NCBI RefSeq assembly: GCF_008727755.1
Contig: NZ_CP044231.1
Location: 3,038,001 to 3,102,000, forward strand
DNA from: Microbacterium caowuchunii
GTDB lineage: Bacteria; Actinomycetota; Actinomycetes; Actinomycetales; Microbacteriaceae
Direction of reading: 5' to 3'
DNA length: 64,000 bases
Shown here: positions 1 to 7,932 of the stretch, one piece after another
Numbering within the stretch: position 1 is the stretch's first letter
How the letters are laid out: every line of letters begins with the position of its first letter
The notes under the pieces: generated by a model
The model's input: the letters and a program-made list of their open reading frames with translations, nothing else
What the model was told of the DNA's origin: nothing
Databases searched by the model: none
Position numbers and translations under genes: made by a program

Positions 1-439
<439 letters not shown>

Positions 440-463
440 TTACCTCTGTCCATAGTGAATTTC

Positions 464-492
464 GTCAACATGATTGTAAACAAAATCTTGAC
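464..492. promoter_or_regulatory. Dyad operator candidate between ligM-like gene and gal operon
   Basis: The 231-base divergent intergenic region (381-611) is AT-rich compared with its surroundings. It holds a dyad with outer arms GTCAA (464-468) and TTGAC (488-492); within it TTGT/ACAA (474-483) share the same centre near 478. An 8-base direct repeat GACCATTT occurs at about 434 and 490. No clear -35/-10 pair could be assigned to either gene. A regulator binding here could control both directions; the MarR gene at 6267 is a candidate, but this is inference. Confidence 0.4.
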
Positions 493-611
493 CATTTCAC
501 CAGCGCTGTGGTTCGCTGAGTGGAAACAATCGGCAACGGCGCCCTCGTCGGCGCCCATGCTCGGATCGGCGGCGAGGTCCCGACGAGCGCCGATCCCGGA
601 CAGGAGTGCAC

Positions 612-1367
612 ATGTCAGAGGTCACCCCCGCGCTGCTGGTGGTCAGCGCCCACGCCGGAGACTTCGTCTGGCGCGCCGGTGGCGCGATCGCCGCCGCGAC
701 TGCGCGCGGAGAGCGAGCCACGGTCGTCTGCCTCAGCTACGGTGAGCGCGGCGAGTCCGCCAGCCAGTGGCTGCAGGGCAAGTCGCTCGACGAGATCAAG
801 GACATCCGCCGCGCCGAGGCCGAAGCCGCCGCGGCAGCCCTCGGCGCCGAGATCGAGTTCCTCGATCTGGGCGATTACCCGCTGCGCGAATCGCCGGAGG
901 CCGTGACGGCGCTCGTCGACGTCTACCGCCGCGTGCAGCCGACGGTCGTGCTCACCCACCCGCTCGCCGACCCCTACAACGGCGACCACCCGGCCGCAGC
1001 GCGCATGGCCCTCGAGGCGCGGGTCCTCGCCCAGGCGATCGGCGTCGCGAACTCCGACGGTTCCGTCCCGACCAAGGACGAGATCATCGGCGCCCCGCCG
1101 GTGTTCTTCTTCGAACCGCACCAGCCCGAGCAGTGCGACTTCAAGCCGAACGTGCTGCTCGACATCACCGACGCCTTCCCGGCCAAGCGCGCCGCGATGG
1201 AGTGCCTGCCCGCGCAGAAGCACATGTGGTCGTACTACACCGACCTCGCGGTGCGCCGCGGCGTGCAGGTCAAGCGGAACGCCGGCCCGAACCTGGGACT
1301 GGCGCACGAGACGATGGGCGAGGCGTACATGCGCTACTTCCCGGAGGTCACCGGGGTGCTCGGATGA
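612..1367 (+). CDS. galB: 4-oxalomesaconate hydratase, PIG-L/LmbE fold (GalB-like)
   Basis: Predicted to hydrate the enol form of 4-oxalomesaconate to 4-carboxy-4-hydroxy-2-oxoadipate (CHA), the step before aldol cleavage in gallate/protocatechuate-4,5 catabolism. The 251-residue protein has the PIG-L N-terminal metal motif in the GalB variant form, VVSAHAGDFVWRAGG (H14, D17), then LSYGERGES and THPLADPYNGDH (H116, D120, H126). ATG 612 is chosen over GTG 606 because AGGAG sits 5 bases before it and the GTG overlaps that ribosome site. The stop overlaps the next start (ATGA). An N-deacetylase function, usual for other PIG-L proteins, is unlikely given the flanking galC and galD-like genes. Confidence 0.85.
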   Translation: MSEVTPALLVVSAHAGDFVWRAGGAIAAATARGERATVVCLSYGERGESASQWLQGKSLDEIKDIRRAEAEAAAAALGAEIEFLDLGDYPLRESPEAVTALVDVYRRVQPTVVLTHPLADPYNGDHPAAARMALEARVLAQAIGVANSDGSVPTKDEIIGAPPVFFFEPHQPEQCDFKPNVLLDITDAFPAKRAAMECLPAQKHMWSYYTDLAVRRGVQVKRNAGPNLGLAHETMGEAYMRYFPEVTGVLG

Positions 1368-2074
1368 ACCAGCCCGTCATCGTCACCGACATCGCGCGAG
1401 CGGATGCGGCAGCCGCCGACGCCCTCGCCGAGCACGGCGTCGCGACGGTGCACGAGGCCATGGGACGGACGGGGCTCGTGGGCCCCGACATCCGCCCCAT
1501 CCAGGATGGCGTGCGGATCGCCGGCACGGCGGTGACGATCCTGCAGGCCCCCGGGGACAACCTCATGATCCATGCGGCGGTCGAGCAGTGCCGCGACGGG
1601 GACGTCCTGGTCATCGCCACGACCTCCCCCTCCACCGACGGCGCCTTCGGCGACCTCTTCGCGACCGCGCTGAAGGCCCGCGGCGTCCGCGGCATGATCA
1701 CGACCGGCGGCGTGCGCGACATCGCGGACCTGCGCGAGATGGACTTCCCGGTGTGGTCCCGCGCGGTGCACTCGCAGGGGACGGTGAAGGCGACGCCCGG
1801 CTCGGTCAACGTGCCGATCGTGGTCGACGGAGCGGTCGTGAATCCCGGCGACGTGGTCATCGCGGACGACGACGGGATCGTCGTGGTGCCGCGGCTGCAG
1901 GCGGAGGCGGTCGTCGCCGCCGCCGAGGCACGCGTGGCGAAGGAGGCGGCCGACCGCGACGCCTACGGCAGCGGCCGGGAGCTGAGCCTGGACCGCAAGG
2001 GGCTGCGGCCTCTCCTCGCGGACCTCGGCGTGGAGTACGTCACCCAAGCGGAGTACGACGGTGGCGGCCGCTGA
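1364..2074 (+). CDS. galC: 4-carboxy-4-hydroxy-2-oxoadipate aldolase, RraA fold (GalC/LigK-like)
   Basis: A 236-residue class II (divalent metal) aldolase of the HMG/CHA family, expected to cleave CHA to pyruvate and oxaloacetate and thus feed the TCA cycle. Key marks are GDNLMIHAA, GAFGDLFA and TTGGVRD with the Arg-Asp pair (R118, D119) that binds the substrate carboxylate and orders the metal in this family. The ATG overlaps the galB stop by 4 bases (translational coupling) and the 3' end overlaps the next gene by 14 bases. The C-terminal extension beyond the RraA core (about residues 165-236) is usual for true aldolases and absent from the RraA homologue at 40217. Confidence 0.88.
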   Translation: MNQPVIVTDIARADAAAADALAEHGVATVHEAMGRTGLVGPDIRPIQDGVRIAGTAVTILQAPGDNLMIHAAVEQCRDGDVLVIATTSPSTDGAFGDLFATALKARGVRGMITTGGVRDIADLREMDFPVWSRAVHSQGTVKATPGSVNVPIVVDGAVVNPGDVVIADDDGIVVVPRLQAEAVVAAAEARVAKEAADRDAYGSGRELSLDRKGLRPLLADLGVEYVTQAEYDGGGR

Positions 2075-3137
2075 CACGGCGCGCACCGGCATCCCCTGCA
2101 TGCTGATGCGCGGCGGGACCTCCAAAGGCGCGTACTTCCTCGCCGAAGACATGCCCGGGGACCCCGCCGAGCGCGACGACCTGCTGCTCCGGATCATGGG
2201 CAGCCCCGACCCCAGCCAGATCGACGGTCTGGGCGGCGCGCACCCGCTGACCTCCAAGGTCGCGATCGTCTCCCGCTCCACCGAGCCCGGCATCGACGTG
2301 GACTACCTCTTCCTGCAGGTCGCCGTCGAGGAGCCGGTGGTCGCCGATGCGCAGACCTGCGGCAACCTCCTGGCCGGCATCGGCCCCTTCGCGATCGAGC
2401 GCGGTCTCGTGGCGGCATCCGGCGACGAGAGCACGGTCCGCATCCGCCTGCTCAACACCGGCGACGTCGCCACGGCGACGTTCGCCACCCCCGGCGGCCT
2501 TCCCGACTACGACGGGGACACCGCGATCGACGGGGTGCCCGGCACCGCGGGCCGGATCACCCTGGAACTCACCGGCGGGGACAAGCCCCTCCTCCCGACC
2601 GGCCGGCCGGCGGACGACATCGACGGACACCGCGTCACCCTGATCGACAACGGGATGCCGGTGGCATTGCTCCGGGCGGACGAGTTCGGGGTCTCCGGCG
2701 ACGAGTCCCCCGCCGAGCTCGAGGAGCGCGCCGACCTGCACGAGGCTCTCGAACGCGTGCGGCTCGAGGCGGGGCGGCTCATGGGTCTCGGCGACGTCGC
2801 CGCCCAGACGGTCCCGAAGATGTTCCTGCTCTCGCCCCCGCGTCGCGCCGGCGCGATCTCGACGCGCGCCTTCATCCCGGCCCGCGTGCACACCTCCATC
2901 GGGGTGCTCATGGCCGCTTCCGTGGCCGCCGGCATCCGCATCCCGGATGCGGTCGGCTCCGATCTCGCGGTCCTCGCCGACCCGGACGTCACCGACATCG
3001 AGCACCCGAGCGGAACCTTCTCCGCCACCGTCGGCGTGACCCGGGATGCCGACGGCACCTGGCGCGCCGCATCCACCTCCATCCGCACCGCCCGCAAGAT
3101 CTTCGACGGCCGGGTCTTCCCCCGGCCCCGGCGGTAG
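2061..3137 (+). CDS. galD: 4-oxalomesaconate tautomerase, PrpF family (GalD-like)
   Basis: A 358-residue PrpF-fold isomerase, predicted to convert the keto form of 4-oxalomesaconate to the enol form used by GalB. Near the N-terminus it has CMLMRGGTSKGAYF, then GGAHPLTSKVAI, DAQTCGN (conserved Cys region) and RVHTSIGVLMA, all typical of PrpF/GalD proteins. It starts with GTG 2061 inside the end of galC, with GAG 8 bases upstream. Methylaconitate isomerase (PrpF) is the alternative, but there is no methylcitrate gene nearby and the two preceding genes fit gallate catabolism. Confidence 0.82.
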   Translation: MAAADTARTGIPCMLMRGGTSKGAYFLAEDMPGDPAERDDLLLRIMGSPDPSQIDGLGGAHPLTSKVAIVSRSTEPGIDVDYLFLQVAVEEPVVADAQTCGNLLAGIGPFAIERGLVAASGDESTVRIRLLNTGDVATATFATPGGLPDYDGDTAIDGVPGTAGRITLELTGGDKPLLPTGRPADDIDGHRVTLIDNGMPVALLRADEFGVSGDESPAELEERADLHEALERVRLEAGRLMGLGDVAAQTVPKMFLLSPPRRAGAISTRAFIPARVHTSIGVLMAASVAAGIRIPDAVGSDLAVLADPDVTDIEHPSGTFSATVGVTRDADGTWRAASTSIRTARKIFDGRVFPRPRR

Positions 3138-3173
3138 CGGGCGGATTCTTTCCCACGTCAGAGAGGACACCCC

Positions 3174-4169
3174 ATGGCCCATTCCGAGAATTTCGATCTC
3201 GCCCACGTCGGCGCGATCGAACTGTTCACCCCCAAGTTCGAGGAGAGCCTGCACTTCTTCCGCGATCTCCTCGCGATGCGCGAGGTCGCCCGCATCGGCG
3301 ACTCGGCGTACCTGCGCTGCTGGGACGAGTACCAGCAGTACTCCCTCAAGCTCACCGCCTCCGACACGAACGGCGTCGGACGCACGCTCTTCCGCACGAC
3401 CAGCGAGGAGGCGCTGCAGCGCCGTGTCGCCGCGATCGAGAAGACGGGCCTCGGCCACGGCTGGCGCGAGCCGGAGGTGGGCGTCGGACGCTCCTACGAG
3501 TTCGAGGACCCGGACGGGCACCTCATGGCCCTCTACTTCGACACCGAGCTCTACGTCGCCGACGACGAGGACCGCCCCGCGCTGAAGAACCAGGCGTCGG
3601 CGTACCCCGGACGCGGCATCAACGTCCGCCGCCTCGACCACATCAACTACCTGGCCAGCGATGTCACGAAGGCCGGTGAGTTCTGGCGCGACACCATGAT
3701 GGTGCGCGAGTCGGAGCGGGTGCGCCTGGACGAGGGCGGCTATGCGGCCTGGTGGTTCCGGTTCCACCAGAAGTCCTACGACGTCGTGTACTCCGACGAC
3801 TGGACGAAGGAGCGCGGGCGTTTCCACCACTTCGCCTTCGCCCCGGACTCGCGCGAGGACATCCTCAAGGCTGCCGACATCTGCCTGGAGAACGGCATCT
3901 ACATCGAGTACGGCCCGTACAAGCACGCCATCAACCAGACGTTCTTCCTGTACGTCTGGGAGCCGGGCGGGAACCGCATCGAGTTCGCCACCGCGCAGGG
4001 CCGACTCATCCTCGACCCCGACTGGCCGGTCGTGGAGTGGACGCAGGCCGAGCGGGCGAAGGGCCAGGCCTGGGGGATGAAGACGGTGGCCACCTTCCAC
4101 ACGCACGGCACCCCGTACGTGGAGAACCAGGAGGAGATCGACCGTCAGGCCCTGGCCGGCAACCACTGA
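3174..4169 (+). CDS. Type I (VOC-fold) extradiol dioxygenase, catechol 2,3-dioxygenase family
   Basis: A 331-residue two-module vicinal-oxygen-chelate protein. The C-terminal module carries the Fe(II) facial triad in the right spacing: H156 (RRLDHINYL), H219 (RFHHFAF) and E270 (GGNRIEFA). YGPYKH near 246-251 resembles the His/Tyr region of metapyrocatechase. It therefore should cleave a catechol-type ring with O2 next to the hydroxyls. It lies 36 bases after galD in the same direction, so the substrate is probably a carboxylated catechol; gallate or protocatechuate is inferred. Known gallate and protocatechuate 4,5-dioxygenases belong to the unrelated LigB fold, so the assignment is open. A protocatechuate 2,3-dioxygenase role is an alternative. 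Confidence 0.85.
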   Translation: MAHSENFDLAHVGAIELFTPKFEESLHFFRDLLAMREVARIGDSAYLRCWDEYQQYSLKLTASDTNGVGRTLFRTTSEEALQRRVAAIEKTGLGHGWREPEVGVGRSYEFEDPDGHLMALYFDTELYVADDEDRPALKNQASAYPGRGINVRRLDHINYLASDVTKAGEFWRDTMMVRESERVRLDEGGYAAWWFRFHQKSYDVVYSDDWTKERGRFHHFAFAPDSREDILKAADICLENGIYIEYGPYKHAINQTFFLYVWEPGGNRIEFATAQGRLILDPDWPVVEWTQAERAKGQAWGMKTVATFHTHGTPYVENQEEIDRQALAGNH

Positions 4170-4194
4170 CCCGCTCCGCCCGCACGTCCCTTCC

Positions 4195-4265
4195 CGCGAG
4201 ACTGCAGGCACACCACGAGACTGCGCGTGATCCGCGCAGTCTCGTGGTGTGCCTGCAGTCTCGCG
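4195..4265. repeat. Dispersed palindromic repeat, family 1, copy 1 (perfect 33-bp stem)
   Basis: A 71-base element with two fully complementary 33-base arms (4195-4227 and 4233-4265) around a 5-base loop. It starts CGCGAGACTGCAGGC and contains a second CACGAGACTGC. The same arms recur at 21197, 36406 and 47958. It lies between the dioxygenase stop and the promoter of the hydroxylase gene, so it may act as a terminator or mRNA end protector, but its recurrence marks it as a repeat family. Confidence 0.93.
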
Positions 4266-4285
4266 GTCTTTCCGGGGCGGGCGGC

Positions 4286-4315
4286 TTGCAATAGTTGGTG
4301 TACTGAGCATATGGT
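4286..4315 (+). promoter_or_regulatory. Sigma-70-like promoter before the FAD hydroxylase
   Basis: TTGCAA (4286-4291), an 18-base spacer and TATGGT (4310-4315) precede the start at 4360. A GAAGGGG ribosome site follows at about 4347. This suggests that the hydroxylase and MarR genes can be expressed apart from the gal operon, after the hairpin at 4195. Confidence 0.5.
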
Positions 4316-4359
4316 TGCGGTGCCGCAGCACGTCGGACCGACGATCGAAGGGGATCAGC

Positions 4360-6270
4360 ATGCAGTTCTACCGTGACGGATACCGACCGGGCGATCCCGA
4401 CGTGCAGCCGGCGGCGCCGGAGGCGCTGACCCGCAGCGCCGACCTCCCCGCGGAGATCGACGTGCTCATCGTCGGCACCGGCCCCGCGGGCACCGTCCTG
4501 GCCGCGCAGCTGGCGGCGTTCCCCGGCATCACGACACGGATCGTGGAACGCCGCGGCGGCCCGCTCCAGGTCGGGCAGGCGGATGGCGTCGCCTGTCGCA
4601 CGGTCGAGATGTTCGAATCGTTCGGCCTCGCCGACGCACTCCTGCGCGAGGCCTACTGGGTCAACGAGGTGCGCTTCTGGAGCCCCTCCGAAGCGGACCG
4701 CTCGAAGATCGCGCGCACCGGATGGGTGCAGGACACCCCGGAGGGACTCAGCGAGTTCCCCCACGTGATCGTGAACCAGGCCCGGATGCAGCAGTACCTG
4801 CTCGACCACGCCGCCCGCTCGGCGAGCCGACTGACTCCGGACTACGGCATCGAGCTGGTCACCCTCACCGTGGGCGACGGCGAGTACCCGGTCGAGGTGA
4901 CCCTGCGCCGCACCGAGGGGCCGCGCGACGGCGAGGAGTTCACCGTGCGCGCCAAGTACGTCGTCGGATGCGACGGCGCGCGCAGCAACGTCCGCCGCGC
5001 CATCGGCCGGGAGCTGCGCGGCGACGCCGCCAACCACGCCTGGGGCGTCATGGACGTGCTCGCCACCACGGACTTCCCGGACTGGCGCACCAAGAACGTC
5101 ATCCAGTCCGCAGGAAAGGGCAGTCTCATCATGATCCCCCGCGAGGGCGGCAACATGGTGCGCTGCTACGTGGACCTCGGCGTCGTCGAGGCGGGCGACA
5201 GCGAGATCCGCAAGACCACCGTCGAGCAGCTCACGGCGGTCACGAACGCCATCCTGCACCCGTACTCGATCGACGTGAAGTCCGTGGCCTGGTCGTCGGT
5301 GTACGAGGTCGGCCAGCGTCTCGCCGACCGGTTCGACGACGTGCCCGCCGAGGACGTCCCCGCGCGTCTGCCGCACGTGTTCATCGCCGGCGATGCCTGC
5401 CACACCCACTCCGCCAAGGCGGGTCAGGGCATGAACGTCTCCATGCAGGATGCGTTCAACCTCGGCTGGAAGCTGGCCGCGGTGCTGGAGGGGCGCTCGG
5501 CGGCGAGCCTGCTGCACACCTACACCGCCGAGCGTCAGACGGTCGCGAAGGACCTCATCGAGTTCGACAAGTTCTGGTCGGCCTTCGTCGCCCAGCCCAC
5601 CCTGGATCCGGCGCATCCGGAACTCGGCGGCGTGACCGCGGAGGCCATGCAGGCGGAGTTCGCGCGGCAGGGGCGGTACACCGCCGGACTCGCGACCCGC
5701 TACCTCCCGTCGCTCCTCACCGGCGCCGGCACGCACCAGGACCTCGCCGAGGGCTTCGAGATCGGCACCCGCTTCCACTCCGCTCCGGTGATGCGAGTCG
5801 CGGACGGCAAGCCCGTGCACCTCGGTCACGCCCACCGCGCCGACGGACGGTGGCGCATCTACGCCTTCGACGGCACGGACGGTGGTGGCCTGCGCGAGTT
5901 CGCGGAGTGGATCGGCACGTCCGAGGATTCGCCGGTCGTCCGCTTCCGGCCCGAGGGCGCTGACGTGGACGGCGTCATCGACGTGCACGGGATCTTCCGC
6001 GGCAGCCACCACGACATCGACGTGACCGCGCTGCCGGAGATGCTGATCCCACGGACGGGTCCGCTGGGCCTTCAGGACTGGGAGAAGGCCTGGGCCGCCG
6101 ACCCGCGGGACGACATCTTCGCCGCGCGCGGCATCGCCGCATCCGGTGCCGTCGTCGTCGTCCGGCCGGATCAGTACGTCGCCCACGTGCTCCCGCTCAC
6201 GGCCCGCGCCGAGCTCACCGGTTTCTTCGCCGGCTTCCTGGTCGAGCAGCGCGCGACCGCGCGGCGATGA
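4360..6270 (+). CDS. FAD-dependent aromatic hydroxylase, MobA/phenol 2-monooxygenase type
   Basis: A 636-residue class A flavoprotein monooxygenase: FAD-binding GTGPAG (39-44), the DG motif in GCDGARSNVRRAIG, the second FAD motif IAGDACHTHSAKAGQG, and a C-terminal thioredoxin-like domain ending near RPDQYVAHVLPL. Length and layout match 3-hydroxybenzoate 4-hydroxylase (MobA) and phenol 2-monooxygenase. It would use NAD(P)H and O2 to add a ring hydroxyl, for instance 3-hydroxybenzoate to protocatechuate or 3,5-dihydroxybenzoate to gallate; the second would feed the gal genes directly, but the substrate is inference. It has its own promoter and overlaps the following MarR gene by 4 bases. Confidence 0.85.
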   Translation: MQFYRDGYRPGDPDVQPAAPEALTRSADLPAEIDVLIVGTGPAGTVLAAQLAAFPGITTRIVERRGGPLQVGQADGVACRTVEMFESFGLADALLREAYWVNEVRFWSPSEADRSKIARTGWVQDTPEGLSEFPHVIVNQARMQQYLLDHAARSASRLTPDYGIELVTLTVGDGEYPVEVTLRRTEGPRDGEEFTVRAKYVVGCDGARSNVRRAIGRELRGDAANHAWGVMDVLATTDFPDWRTKNVIQSAGKGSLIMIPREGGNMVRCYVDLGVVEAGDSEIRKTTVEQLTAVTNAILHPYSIDVKSVAWSSVYEVGQRLADRFDDVPAEDVPARLPHVFIAGDACHTHSAKAGQGMNVSMQDAFNLGWKLAAVLEGRSAASLLHTYTAERQTVAKDLIEFDKFWSAFVAQPTLDPAHPELGGVTAEAMQAEFARQGRYTAGLATRYLPSLLTGAGTHQDLAEGFEIGTRFHSAPVMRVADGKPVHLGHAHRADGRWRIYAFDGTDGGGLREFAEWIGTSEDSPVVRFRPEGADVDGVIDVHGIFRGSHHDIDVTALPEMLIPRTGPLGLQDWEKAWAADPRDDIFAARGIAASGAVVVVRPDQYVAHVLPLTARAELTGFFAGFLVEQRATARR

Positions 6271-6713
6271 CCCCGGCCGAGATGGAGGAGCCGGAGCCCC
6301 AGCGGCACACCGGCTACCTCATCCGGCGCGCGCAGCAGGCGCACGTGGCGGCGTGGACCCGTCTCGTGTCCACCGAGATCACGAGCGTGCAGTACTCGAT
6401 CCTCGTCACGCTCGAGCGGCTCGGCGAGGCGAGTCAGCGGGTGCTGTGCGACGAGATCGACCTGGACCGCTCGACGATCGCGACCCTCGTCGCACGCATG
6501 GAGCGGAAGGGTCTGATCGAGCGTCGCCGGGCTGTGGACGATGCGCGGCGCAACACCGTCACGCTCACCCCGCTCGGTCTCGAGGAGCGCCACCGGCTGC
6601 GTCCCCTCGTGGACGAGATGGATGCCACGCTCACCGGGATGCTGACCGCGGTCGAGCGGGATCAGCTGCGCCAGGCGCTCGGCCGCATCCTGCGGGACCA
6701 GCCGGTCTCCTGA
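6267..6713 (+). CDS. MarR-family transcriptional regulator
   Basis: A 148-residue winged-helix protein with the MarR core: TSVQYSILVTLE, LDRSTIATLVARMERKGLIERRR (recognition helix and wing start, quoted in part) and DARRNTVTLTPLG. It overlaps the hydroxylase stop by ATGA, so it is co-translated with it and most likely senses the aromatic substrate or product and represses this island. The dyad at 464-492 and the promoter at 4286 are possible targets. Ligand unknown. Confidence 0.88.
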   Translation: MTPAEMEEPEPQRHTGYLIRRAQQAHVAAWTRLVSTEITSVQYSILVTLERLGEASQRVLCDEIDLDRSTIATLVARMERKGLIERRRAVDDARRNTVTLTPLGLEERHRLRPLVDEMDATLTGMLTAVERDQLRQALGRILRDQPVS

Positions 6714-6758
6714 GCCACCCGGGGCCGCCACCGAGCGGGCGCCCCCGGGGTCCGCGGA

Positions 6759-7871
6759 TCAGCCCCAGACCGAGCGGGCGATCCCGACGACCGACCGGAT
6801 CTTCGCCCACTGCTCGTCCTCGGTGAGGACGTTGCCCTCCTCCGTGGAGGCGAAGCCGCACTGGGGGCTCAGCGCGAGCTGCCCGAGCGGGGCGAAGCGG
6901 GCCGCCTCGTCGATCCGACGGCGGACCTCGTCGGCATCCTCCAGCGCGCCCGTCTTGGTGGTGACGAGCCCGAGCACGACGCGCTTGTCGCCCTCGGGCA
7001 GGAAGCGGAGGGGCTCGAAGCCGCCCGCCCGGTCGGAGTCGTACTCGAGGAAGTACCCGTCGTACGCGGTGTTCGCCAACAGCGCCTCGGCGACGGGCTC
7101 GTAGCCGCCGGACGAGATCCAGGTGGAGCGGAAGTTCCCGCGACAGACGTGGGTGGTCACGGTGAGATCGTCGGGCTTGCCGTCCAGGATCCGGTTGAGG
7201 AGGGCGGCGTAGCGGTCCGCGATGCCATCGGTGTCGATGCCGCGCTCCCGGGCCTTCGCCAATTCGGTCTCCGAGCACAGGTACGCCCAGGCCGTGTCGT
7301 CGAACTGGAGATACCGTGCGCCCGCGTCGTAGAACGCCGCCAGCGCATCACGGTACGTCGCCACGAGGTCGTCGGTGATCGCCTCCCGCCCGTCGTAGGA
7401 CGCCGGGTCGATGTGGCCGGGCTCCAGCCGGAAGTCCAGCACGGTGGGGGCGGGGATCGTGAACTTCGGCGTCGCGCCGGTGCGCGCGGCCGCATCCCGG
7501 AGCGCGCGGAAGTGATCGAGGAAAGGATGCTGCGCGGGGAACCGGATGGGACCTGAGATCTCGATGCCGCGGGGCTTGGTCTGCACGCCCTGGAACTGGA
7601 TCCCGTGATCGAGTTCCACGATGTCGACACCGTCGAGCAACCCGAAGAAGTCGAAGTGCCACCAGGACCTGCGGAACTCCCCATCCGTCGCCACCTCGAG
7701 GCCGTTCTCGGCCTGACGCTCGACGAGCTCCGTGATCGCCGCGTCCTCGACCCCGCGCAGCTCGTCGTCGGACATCGTGCCCTGGGCGTGGCGGCGGCGG
7801 GCGTCGGCGAGGGCGGCGGGACGGAGGAAGCTGCCGACGATGTCGGCACGGAAGGGCGGTGTGGCGGTCAT
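6759..7871 (-). CDS. Short MetE-like (cobalamin-independent methionine synthase C-domain) methyltransferase
   Basis: A 370-residue homologue of the C-terminal catalytic domain of MetE, like YxjG/YxjH; the N-terminal MetE half is absent. The zinc ligands can be placed: H241 and C243 (THVCRGNF), E276 (FLEYDSD) and C338 (SPQCGF). DGEFRRSWW is also typical. It should transfer a methyl group to homocysteine or another thiol. Next to a THF-dependent O-demethylase it could consume the 5-methyl-THF formed, an inference. ATG 7871 is preceded 6 bases upstream by TACCAT, suggesting a leaderless transcript; an ATG 60 bases further upstream is less likely. Convergent with the MarR gene. Confidence 0.82.
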   Translation of the reverse strand: MTATPPFRADIVGSFLRPAALADARRRHAQGTMSDDELRGVEDAAITELVERQAENGLEVATDGEFRRSWWHFDFFGLLDGVDIVELDHGIQFQGVQTKPRGIEISGPIRFPAQHPFLDHFRALRDAAARTGATPKFTIPAPTVLDFRLEPGHIDPASYDGREAITDDLVATYRDALAAFYDAGARYLQFDDTAWAYLCSETELAKARERGIDTDGIADRYAALLNRILDGKPDDLTVTTHVCRGNFRSTWISSGGYEPVAEALLANTAYDGYFLEYDSDRAGGFEPLRFLPEGDKRVVLGLVTTKTGALEDADEVRRRIDEAARFAPLGQLALSPQCGFASTEEGNVLTEDEQWAKIRSVVGIARSVWG

Positions 7872-7891
7872 GCCGCGATGGTACGCGGCCG

Positions 7892-7923
7892 CCGGGTGGA
7901 CCGATGAATCACGGTCCACCCGG
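7892..7923 (-). terminator. Stem-loop terminator after the DUF6351 gene
   Basis: A perfect 12-base-pair inverted repeat, CCGGGTGGACCG / CGGTCCACCCGG, with an 8-base loop, 9 bases past the DUF6351 stop. There is no T-run, as is common in high-GC actinobacteria. It also lies just upstream of the -10 box of the MetE-like gene. Confidence 0.7.
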
Positions 7924-7932
7924 CGTAACACT

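Noticed and set aside
2040..4361. Very long open frames on the minus strand opposite the gal operon, and similar ones opposite GH15, ClpB and the DUF6351 gene
   Set aside because: They mirror real genes in high-GC DNA, have no ribosome site, no recognisable domain and Arg/Val/His-heavy composition.
6718..6749. Terminator between the MarR and MetE-like stops
   Set aside because: Only a 7-base CCCGGGG/CCCCGGG stem with a long loop; too weak to list.
7872..7932. Possible SAM riboswitch before the MetE-like gene
   Set aside because: Only 61 bases are available, the -10 box lies 6 bases before the ATG, and the inverted repeat there is better explained as the terminator of the opposite neighbour.
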